Below are positions 1 to 5,424 of a stretch of DNA of 5,424 nt, in pieces. The position numbers and the translations under genes were made by a program. How positions within the stretch are numbered: the stretch's first letter is position 1; each line of letters begins with the position of its first letter. The stretch is from NCBI GenBank assembly GCA_949747725.1, contig CATKFJ010000126.1, positions 1 through 5,424 of the forward strand, read 5' to 3'. This DNA comes from an uncultured bacterium (GTDB lineage: Bacteria > Bacillota > Clostridia > Christensenellales > Pumilibacteraceae). The notes beneath the pieces were generated by a model that was given only the letters and a program-made list of their open reading frames with translations, was not told the origin of the DNA and did not search any database.

Positions 1-2571
1 GTCAGCTAATTCACTGCCATCGGGGGTTAATACTTTATGGCTACCCCATGCGTTGTAGCTATATCTTACCACAACTGCGCCCTTGCTGTCAAGCAGTGCT
101 ATTACGTCGCCTTGCGCGTCCTTGCGGTAGTAGAACGTTTCCGTACCGTTTTGTATGGCGCACAGTCCGCTGTTATCGTAAAGAAACTTTAACTTAATGC
201 TCTTTTGCGGATAGTCCTGCAACACGAGATTGCCGTTACTGTCATAGGTATACGTTACTGTAGTATTACCTACTTTCTTGGTTCTTCTGCCCTGTCCGTC
301 GTACTCGAACATAATGTTGCCGTATTTACTTAACTGTCTGCCGCGCGTCCATTCGCAATTTATGTTGCGATAAGTCGTGGGGTTGCCGAGAATATCGTAC
401 ACAAAATTTTCGGAATTTAGCGCCATTAACCTGTCGCCGTCGTAAGCGTATTGCAAGCATTGCGTTTCTAGCAGTTCTTCAAGTTTTTCCGTGTCTTTTA
501 ACGTGAACGCAAACTCTCTATTACTCAGTATATTCCCGTTGTTATCGTAGGTAAACAGCGTAGTTTTTTTGAGTTGTTTGTTGTCCTCGCGGGTTAAGCG
601 ATTGAGCTTGTCGTAAGTATATTTTGCCGCAAGCGTTCCGTTCTCCCACACTTCGGAAATATTGCCGCAGTTATCGTACTTGTATTTGAGATTGTCGAGT
701 TGCACGAATTGCGTTTTATCGTCCGCCGCTACAACATGATTACCGAATCGCATGGCGCTCGGCATATTCGTGGCGTGGTCGCCAACTTTGCGGTATGCTA
801 TAGTCTCGCTTGCAATAGCTGTGCCGTTTACTTTTATCTCCTTGCCCGTATTTCTGCCGAGATAGTCAGACTTAGGGTATACGGTTATTCCCTCTACACT
901 TACGCTTTCCAAATCCTTAGCGGCATTGTCTTTGTAATTGTATGTATATAGCTTGCTTTGCTCGTCTACTGTTACGGTTTTGGTTTCCGCATTGCCGTCG
1001 GTATTGTATGTATACTTTTCTTTCACTCTGCCGCCGGTATACTCTTTTAACCTATCCAAAGTATCGTAATTCCAACCGTACGTCACGCCGAATACTTTAT
1101 CCGCAAGAGTTTTAACATGGTTTTTCGCATCGTAAGTTGCTACGGTTAGCGGCGTAGAATCATGCGTTTTTGTTTTGCTGTTGTATGTTTTATACGTAGC
1201 GTTAAGCATATTGCCGTGCGAATCCTGCTCGGACTCTATTATATCCCCGTTCGCCATAGTAGCGGTTATTTTTTCGCCAGTTTTTATGCCGTTTGTTTTA
1301 ATATCCTCATATTTATACTGAACATAATCCTTAGTTCCGTTAAGGTCGATAGCGGTTTTTCTTCCCTTATAATCATATTCGTAATTGACGACGTTGTTTC
1401 CGCTCCGAAGTTCAGTTACTTTGCCGCAAGTAAACGCAATTTGCGTGCTGTTCTCTTCTCCCTCTTCGGTGCTTTGAGTTATTGCGGTGATGGTATCGTT
1501 CTCATCATGTCCGTAAGAGAACTTACTGCCGTTGGGCAAAGTTTGTGTGCGCACAACGCTCGTGCCGTCCACATATTCGAGCTTGGTTTTGTTCTCGCCC
1601 GACTCGTCGAACTCGGCGGTTACTTTTCCGTTTTCGGCATACTCGCTCTCGGAGTAGAATTTCGAAGAACTGTCAAGGCTATTATACTTAAATGATTTTA
1701 GTACATTACCGTTTCCATCATAAATCACTTCTTCAATCGTTTTGCCCGTTGTAACTTCCTCGCCGACTATATAGCTTTCGGTATATACAATACTTCCTTG
1801 CGTATTATAACGATACCTTGTAATAGCAGTTTTCTTTGTATCGTCATTATCTATCTTTGTATGTATCTCGGCTTGTTCTTCTATAACATTCTGATTATTG
1901 TCATAGCGATAAACTGTTACAACTTGCTGTTTACTATTATCGCTCAGTTTTTGCCATCCTACTTCTTTCAATATCGGATTATTGAATGCATTAAGAGAAA
2001 TTAACGTTTTAACACCGTCGTTAAATTTCACGTCATTTATACTTTTAAGCAACGAATCTTTTTCCGCGCAGAATGTATTATCGTGTTGGAATTTTACATA
2101 ATCATAGCGTTCTGCCTTTGTAACCTTTCCGTCTTCTTCCAAATAATATTCCGTAAGGTTGCCTTTATCGTTAAAAGCATATGTGCTTCGTGACTTCAAA
2201 TCGTTGTCTTGTGTTATTACCGTACCTTTTGAATTATATGTAATCGCAACCTCGTTAAGTTTTTTGTCGCCACCTAAAACCAAATTGTTATGTTGTATTA
2301 TGTCTACAGAGCTGTAATATTCGATTTTTTTCAATTGACTTCCCGCAAAACTTATTTTTGCTTTTTGTCCCGCAGGTAGCGCGCGAAGTTCGGAAATATA
2401 TGAATTAATATAACTAAATTCCAGTTTATCTCCGTTTGCGTATACGATACTTTGCAGTTGCTTCGATTCATCATATAGAAATTCGGTTGTTTTTCCTCGA
2501 CTGTCGGTTATTGCTTTAAGTAACCCTTTCAATCCATATTGAAATTCTACGGTCTTATTGTTATTATCATA
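1..2571 (-). repeat. YD-repeat region of the RHS protein, running into the RHS core
   Basis: Residues 767-1623 contain many degenerate copies of a roughly 20-residue YD repeat (Y-D-x-x-G-x-L/I plus a following beta strand). Clear copies include YDNNNKTVEFQYG (768), YDGNGNVLKSFKY (1050), YEYDYKGRKTAI (1163), YDTLDRLKEY (1268), YKYDNCGNISEV (1396), YTYDKLNRLTRE (1417), YDNNGNILSN (1441), YDGQGRRTKK (1523) and YTYDSNGNLVLQDY (1540). Copies become more regular and GC-richer toward the left edge; the first ones (767-1065) are diverged and AT-rich. In solved RHS proteins such repeats coil into the wall of the shell. The repeats are seen at protein level only; I see no long nucleotide-identical copies. 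Confidence 0.93.
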
Positions 2572-4869
2572 TAAGCGCTCGATTCTATTATTTTTACGCT
2601 GAATCATAATAGCGTTATCATAGTTGTCGCAAATAGCAACAAGTTCTCCCTGTTCATTAAAGCCCTTAACGATAGTACCGTCGCTCAAGTAATTTATAGG
2701 CGTCATTCGCTTACGCAAATCGAGTTCCGCTTTTTTATTGACATACTCCTTGCGATAATTTGTAACTTGTTCCATATAAGAATATTTTTTGGATTCGTAT
2801 GTCGTCAACTGATTGTACAAGGCAATTTTATATTCATACGGTATGGTAGATGTCGATTTGTACACGTTTGTCCACGCAGATATATATGACAAAATTTCAT
2901 TTTCAGGCAACAAAATATACTGATAATTCTCATCCAATAAATTTATAAAATTTTCGAATAAGTCATTATTATCATACCAATACCGTAGGCAACGCACTAA
3001 TTGTCCTGTATTTTTATTTATAATACCATACGATTCCATAGCACCGGCATATGAGTTTACTTGTTCTTCCAACTGTTTAATTTCACTTTGCCGTTGCTCC
3101 AACCAATTAACGTTTTTTATATTTTCCAACCGAGTTGTTGCTTTTAATCCGGTAGCCGAACGTTCTTCTTTATATACAGTATGCTTCCCGTCGGAAAGAG
3201 TCCCGTCAAGAGCTACTTCAACATTTTTTCTCTCCACTTCGATTCTCTGATTTTCATCGTCTATATAGTAAAAATACTCTTTAAATTCGTATTTAGTGCC
3301 ATACGAGTCCGTATATATGAAATTTGCGTCAAGTTCCTCATATCCTATTCTTGTAAGTCTTTCTTCTAAATTGAGTCTAAAATCCTTACCGCAATTAAAA
3401 TTATCATTGCTTTTTTTATAAATACATGAGATTCCATAATCCAAACTCAATCCGGATGTAGATGTACCGTTTATTTCCGCAACCATTTCTCCCGTCGGAA
3501 CATTGAAAATTCCAGCGGCATTTTTTACCAAATCAAACTGACGATTACAAGGGCGCACATATTCGTCAACATATTCAAGCGAAAAAGTAGGCGCATAAAC
3601 ATCAGACATATAAAACGAAACATTAACACGCCCGCTCGGCTCTATAGTTAATGGGAATGTTTCTTGTTTTGCATTATTAAACGACTCGGTTATATCGCAT
3701 TCAATCGCCTTTCCGGGAGAACAATAATATGATTTATTATTGATTTTTATATAGCCGCTACACGATACGCGATACGGTATTAAAGTCATTACGACTTTAG
3801 AAATTGTCTGTCCTATCAAAGGGAAATTCTTTTTGTTAATTGTTAGTTTTGTTTTATCGGTATAATAAACGTCGGTATTATTAGCTTGTATAAATCCCGA
3901 TGTTAATTCATCTACTTTACTGGAACTACAAGATGTGCGTAAAACTTTTGCCGCAAACAAATATGTTTGGTTGGTTATAATTTGCGGGTCTATTGTAACA
4001 GGCATTGAACGTTCGTCGGCGTTAATCCATTCGGACTCGGCTATTACGGAAAAAATATATTGCCCGTCCGCCGATTCTTCTATTTCATAAAAGACCTCGT
4101 TATTTCTTTCGCCGTTTGCATCATACATAAACGGCTCGGGAATTGTGTATTCAACATTACGTTCTACCACTCCGTCGGCGCGCTCATGTGTTGTAAGCAA
4201 TTCTATTCTACGATTATCTTCAGATAAAGCCACCGTTAAGCCCTGTGTTTGCAATTTAAAATCAAAACGATATTCGGCACGCTTTTCTTTTACTATAATG
4301 TTTTCTTTTACATTTGAACCTGCGAGTTCGTACGCGATATCCACTCCGTCTTCTACATTTCCATATATCACATTCCCATTGGCATTATTCACCGCAGCAA
4401 TAGCACTCTGTGGGATAGCACAAGCTTCAGAGCGTAATATAGACAACCCTAACTTAGGCTCTTTACACAAGCCCCATGAAAGTTGCGTTTTGCCTTTTTG
4501 AATTTTTAATAGGTCACTATTAGACGCGTCTTTCGCAAACGTCAATTTGCGTTCACCGCATATATTACAAAATTCATTATCACACTCATGTAAGCGGTTG
4601 TCGATTTCTTGCAACTCGCCGCTTGCGTCGCGGTAGTGAATTGCGTTGGGCGATATAATCTGACGCATTGTGCCGTCGTTCATTCGCCACAGTTTGGTGT
4701 TTTCGCCGCGCATACTCTTTTCTTCGTACAGCGCGCCCGCAAGTGTAGGCTCTTCCCATTTTGCGTTTTTCGCCTGTTCTTTTTCGGCAATTTCGATGTT
4801 TTTCAGAATTTGCGCGTCGAGGTTGCTCACGGCTTCCGCCGTTTTGTCTTTCATTTTAATCGTTCCCAT
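1..4869 (-). CDS. Giant RHS/YD-repeat protein, C-terminus beyond the window (1623 codons seen)
   Basis: The frame is open without a stop from ATG at 4869 to the window edge. The start is firm: an in-frame TAA lies at 4882-4884, no other start codon falls between, and AAGGAG sits 8 nt upstream; the next Met is codon 6. Order of regions: residues 1-60 hydrophilic and helix-like, with no signal peptide or membrane segment; 78-93 the HYRD...EIDNRL motif; 187-193 KENIIVK; 244-296 beta-rich, ending VTIDP; about 303-433 a DNRLRE-like beta domain; about 434-535 an RHS shell entry (TDSYGTKYEFKE); about 585-725 helical; 767-1623 YD repeats. The last residues (YYRKDAQGDV, VVRYSYNAWG) are the beginning of the RHS-associated core. 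Family knowledge: such proteins form a hollow beta shell around a C-terminal toxin and act in contact-dependent or secreted antagonism. The toxin, if present, is outside the window. Codon use changes near residues 93 and 1070. RHS identity is secure; export route and effector are unknown. Confidence 0.95.
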   Translation of the reverse strand, partial: MGTIKMKDKTAEAVSNLDAQILKNIEIAEKEQAKNAKWEEPTLAGALYEEKSMRGENTKLWRMNDGTMRQIISPNAIHYRDASGELQEIDNRLHECDNEFCNICGERKLTFAKDASNSDLLKIQKGKTQLSWGLCKEPKLGLSILRSEACAIPQSAIAAVNNANGNVIYGNVEDGVDIAYELAGSNVKENIIVKEKRAEYRFDFKLQTQGLTVALSEDNRRIELLTTHERADGVVERNVEYTIPEPFMYDANGERNNEVFYEIEESADGQYIFSVIAESEWINADERSMPVTIDPQIITNQTYLFAAKVLRTSCSSSKVDELTSGFIQANNTDVYYTDKTKLTINKKNFPLIGQTISKVVMTLIPYRVSCSGYIKINNKSYYCSPGKAIECDITESFNNAKQETFPLTIEPSGRVNVSFYMSDVYAPTFSLEYVDEYVRPCNRQFDLVKNAAGIFNVPTGEMVAEINGTSTSGLSLDYGISCIYKKSNDNFNCGKDFRLNLEERLTRIGYEELDANFIYTDSYGTKYEFKEYFYYIDDENQRIEVERKNVEVALDGTLSDGKHTVYKEERSATGLKATTRLENIKNVNWLEQRQSEIKQLEEQVNSYAGAMESYGIINKNTGQLVRCLRYWYDNNDLFENFINLLDENYQYILLPENEILSYISAWTNVYKSTSTIPYEYKIALYNQLTTYESKKYSYMEQVTNYRKEYVNKKAELDLRKRMTPINYLSDGTIVKGFNEQGELVAICDNYDNAIMIQRKNNRIERLYDNNNKTVEFQYGLKGLLKAITDSRGKTTEFLYDESKQLQSIVYANGDKLEFSYINSYISELRALPAGQKAKISFAGSQLKKIEYYSSVDIIQHNNLVLGGDKKLNEVAITYNSKGTVITQDNDLKSRSTYAFNDKGNLTEYYLEEDGKVTKAERYDYVKFQHDNTFCAEKDSLLKSINDVKFNDGVKTLISLNAFNNPILKEVGWQKLSDNSKQQVVTVYRYDNNQNVIEEQAEIHTKIDNDDTKKTAITRYRYNTQGSIVYTESYIVGEEVTTGKTIEEVIYDGNGNVLKSFKYNSLDSSSKFYSESEYAENGKVTAEFDESGENKTKLEYVDGTSVVRTQTLPNGSKFSYGHDENDTITAITQSTEEGEENSTQIAFTCGKVTELRSGNNVVNYEYDYKGRKTAIDLNGTKDYVQYKYEDIKTNGIKTGEKITATMANGDIIESEQDSHGNMLNATYKTYNSKTKTHDSTPLTVATYDAKNHVKTLADKVFGVTYGWNYDTLDRLKEYTGGRVKEKYTYNTDGNAETKTVTVDEQSKLYTYNYKDNAAKDLESVSVEGITVYPKSDYLGRNTGKEIKVNGTAIASETIAYRKVGDHATNMPSAMRFGNHVVAADDKTQFVQLDNLKYKYDNCGNISEVWENGTLAAKYTYDKLNRLTREDNKQLKKTTLFTYDNNGNILSNREFAFTLKDTEKLEELLETQCLQYAYDGDRLMALNSENFVYDILGNPTTYRNINCEWTRGRQLSKYGNIMFEYDGQGRRTKKVGNTTVTYTYDSNGNLVLQDYPQKSIKLKFLYDNSGLCAIQNGTETFYYRKDAQGDVIALLDSKGAVVVRYSYNAWGSHKVLTPDGSELAD
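2704..3108 (-). other. Alpha-helical segment inside the RHS protein (residues 588-722)
   Basis: Between the shell entry region and the first YD repeat lie about 135 residues rich in Glu, Lys, Gln, Leu and Asn with a helical pattern. Examples are LEQRQSEIKQLEEQVNSY (590-607), with heptad-like Leu, Ile and Val spacing, and YMEQVTNYRKEYVNKKAEL (698-716). Aromatic residues are dense in the middle (RYWYDNN, 629-635). This contrasts with the all-beta sequence on both sides. I believe related clostridial RHS proteins carry a similar insert, but cannot check. It could be a coiled coil folding outside or within the shell, for example in trimer or partner contact; that role is a guess. Confidence 0.5.
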
Positions 4870-4877
4870 GATTTTTT

Positions 4878-4883
4878 CTCCTT
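4878..4883 (-). promoter_or_regulatory. Ribosome binding site of the RHS gene
   Basis: On the minus strand AAGGAG stands 8 nt before the ATG at 4869, in an A-rich context typical of Gram-positive bacteria. It overlaps the in-frame TAA at 4882-4884, so translation cannot begin further upstream in this frame. This fixes the start and shows that the lack of a signal peptide is not a start-choice error. Confidence 0.88.
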
Positions 4884-5004
4884 ATTTTTTTAGTGTTTTT
4901 ATTTTTTACGGCATTACGAAGAACAGACTCCGTTCGTTCCGTGTAGGGGTTTGCTTCGCTTACGTTCGGTAGCGTAACGCCCGAAAACGTTTTTTACAAC
5001 ATTT

Positions 5005-5063
5005 GAGCGTACGGAAAAATTGAGTGAAACCGTTGCACGTTTTTCACGCTTTTTCCGCATCTC
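5005..5063. repeat. Imperfect long hairpin in the RHS leader
   Basis: Complementary arms are CGGAAAAA (5012-5019) with TTTTTCCG (5050-5057), then GTGAAA (5024-5029) with TTTCAC (5042-5047), then CGT (5031-5033) with ACG (5037-5039) around a 3-nt tip. An outer GAG/CTC pair (5005-5007, 5061-5063) may add to it. Internal loops interrupt the stems. No T-tract follows on either strand, so it is not a canonical intrinsic terminator. It may be an RNA structure in the 5' leader of the RHS transcript, or part of a repeat element. Confidence 0.5.
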
Positions 5064-5141
5064 CCGAATTTAATTGTTTCAATAAGCGGCACCAAACGCC
5101 CGCTCTCGTCTTTTTGTGTGTGATTTGCTAAGTATACGAAT

Positions 5142-5189
5142 ATGTAATGCACCCGAAAAAGTGAACCCACCTTAATAGGTGCATTACAT
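5142..5189. repeat. Perfect 12-bp inverted repeat with a 24-nt spacer
   Basis: ATGTAATGCACC (5142-5153) is exactly repeated in inverse as GGTGCATTACAT (5178-5189). The spacer 5154-5177 contains CACC at 5168-5171, which can pair with GGTG at 5178-5181 around a 6-nt TTAATA loop. The right arm therefore has two mutually exclusive partners. No T-run follows on either strand. It begins right after the stop codon of the small membrane peptide. It could be a regulator or recombinase binding site, or a switchable RNA hairpin. Confidence 0.7.
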
Positions 5190-5190
5190 T

Positions 5191-5286
5191 TCAAACATAT
5201 TTTTTATTATGCCCCAACGCCGCGCCTACGCCCGTTGCGCATAGCACTACGCCCGCTACTATCATTAACCCGCTAATAAGCCGCAT
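5191..5286 (-). CDS. Possible 31-residue single-span membrane peptide
   Basis: ATG at 5286 opens a 31-codon frame ending in TGA at 5191-5193. The peptide starts MRLISGLMIV, continues as a hydrophobic stretch of small and branched residues (about 3-25) and ends in a polar, basic tail, HNKKYV. It has AxxxG (A17-G21) and GxxxG (G21-G25) spacing, typical of packed membrane helices. A 9-bp direct repeat (5226-5234 and 5247-5255) 21 bases apart gives a seven-residue internal echo. C16 is preceded by Leu, so it is not a lipobox. The coding stretch is visibly GC-richer than its AT-rich flanks, which favours a real gene. Against it, no good Shine-Dalgarno precedes the ATG, and the codon just before is TGA. 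It could be a small membrane protein, a toxin-like or holin-like peptide, or the stranded membrane anchor of the upstream gene. Function unknown. Confidence 0.4.
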   Translation of the reverse strand: MRLISGLMIVAGVVLCATGVGAALGHNKKYV

Positions 5287-5316
5287 TCACATAATTTATA
5301 TTTTGTATTTTTATCC

Positions 5317-5424
5317 CTATTTAATTTCGAATTCGGCTCTATAAGTAGCGGTTTGTCTTACTGGTCCATTACAAGCTAACAATCTCCCGTTTTTCCATTC
5401 ATTCAAAAAGTCGGGTCCCGCATA
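5317..5424 (-). CDS. C-terminal end of an upstream gene, unrecognised
   Basis: The last 35 codons before TAG at 5317-5319 are open from the window edge, and all five other frames are blocked within this stretch. The visible tail includes PDFLNEWKNGRL, then RQTATYRAEFEIK at the end. Its alternation of polar and hydrophobic residues suggests terminal beta strands. It loosely recalls the end of an InlB/Listeria-Bacteroides type surface repeat (strand ending in an aromatic-Ala-x-aromatic-Glu pattern), but I would not assign it on this basis. It lies 30 bases upstream of the small membrane peptide, on the same strand, with no terminator between them. Confidence 0.55.
   Translation of the reverse strand, partial: YAGPDFLNEWKNGRLLACNGPVRQTATYRAEFEIK

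Larger units (their letters stand above)
4870..5190. other. Intergenic leader of the RHS gene, about 320 bases without a convincing gene
   Basis: Beyond the ribosome binding site and the two dyad structures listed separately, this gap shows no coding signal I trust. The 4905-5000 part is rich in short repeated words such as GTTCG and GCTTACG/GCGTAACG (for example 4937-4980). The heptamer GCATTAC occurs at 4911-4917 and 5181-5187, and inverted at 5144-5150. The best -10-like hexamer for minus-strand transcription is TATACT (5131-5136), but no good -35 stands at the right distance, so no promoter is called. The texture, with several short dyads and word repeats, resembles a dispersed intergenic repeat, but only one copy is in view. 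Confidence 0.5.

Noticed and set aside
700..951. Plus-strand open frame of 83 codons (and similar ones at 1798-2004, 3181-3369, 4145-4501, 4609-4893 and 4670-4972)
   Set aside because: All lie opposite or nearly opposite the uninterrupted, clearly homologous RHS frame and show no recognisable domains; they are antisense shadows.
1162..1695. Plus-strand open frame of 177 codons
   Set aside because: It is codon-aligned antisense to the RHS gene. Its openness follows from the rarity of the matching minus-strand codons, and its product is an odd Cys/Phe/Val-rich sequence with no motif and no ribosome binding site.
4914..5060. Minus-strand ATG frame of 48 codons with a very basic N-terminus
   Set aside because: The only SD-like sequence (GGGAG) abuts the ATG with no spacing, and the frame overlies the imperfect hairpin and short word repeats. 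Chance is the simpler explanation.
5131..5158. TATACT hexamer (5131-5136) as a -10 element for the RHS gene
   Set aside because: No sequence resembling TTGACA lies 16-18 bases upstream and there is no extended -10 TG. A single hexamer in AT-rich DNA is not enough.
5142..5189. Intrinsic terminator for the upstream genes
   Set aside because: The stem is good, but the loop is 24 nt and no T-tract follows the stem on either strand.
4994..5194. Minus-strand frame of 66 codons with a TTG start
   Set aside because: It has no ATG start, no ribosome binding site, and runs across both dyad structures. Its sequence looks like translated noncoding DNA.
5191..5286. Lipoprotein signal or LPXTG-type sorting signal in the 31-residue peptide
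   Set aside because: The only Cys is preceded by Val-Val-Leu, which does not fit a lipobox, and there is no LPxTG-like motif before the helix.

Overview
The window is one block of minus-strand coding DNA plus a short upstream region, and it fits a low-to-moderate GC Gram-positive bacterium of the Clostridia type. I infer that from the strong AAGGAG ribosome binding site, from AT-rich codon use through much of the long gene, and from an N-terminal protein architecture I associate with clostridial and Bacillus WapA-like RHS proteins. The taxonomic call is an inference from style, not a database result.

Layout, in the direction of transcription (right to left). Positions 5424 to 5317 hold the last 35 codons of an upstream gene I cannot name. 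Positions 5286 to 5191 hold a possible 31-residue single-helix membrane peptide. Positions 5190 to 4870 form a noncoding gap of about 320 bases. It contains a perfect 12-bp inverted repeat (5142-5189) and an imperfect hairpin (5005-5063), and it ends in the ribosome binding site of the main gene. Positions 4869 to 1 are 1623 uninterrupted codons of a giant RHS/YD-repeat protein that runs off the left edge. Everything on the plus strand looks like antisense shadow.

The RHS protein has an HYRD...IDN entry motif, a beta-rich N-terminal region ending in a VTIDP motif, a DNRLRE-like beta domain, an RHS shell entry region, an alpha-helical segment, and about 860 residues of YD repeats. The window ends just inside the RHS-associated core. 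In this family the core is normally followed by a short variable C-terminal domain, often a toxin, and then an immunity gene. Neither would be in this window, so the most informative part of the locus lies to its left.

The points most worth a second look are these: no N-terminal signal peptide on a protein of a normally exported family; a sharp three-part codon-composition mosaic inside the single RHS gene; a small Cys cluster at one of the mosaic boundaries; the 31-residue membrane peptide upstream; and the two dyad structures in the leader. I see no CRISPR array, tRNA, rRNA or recognisable insertion sequence.
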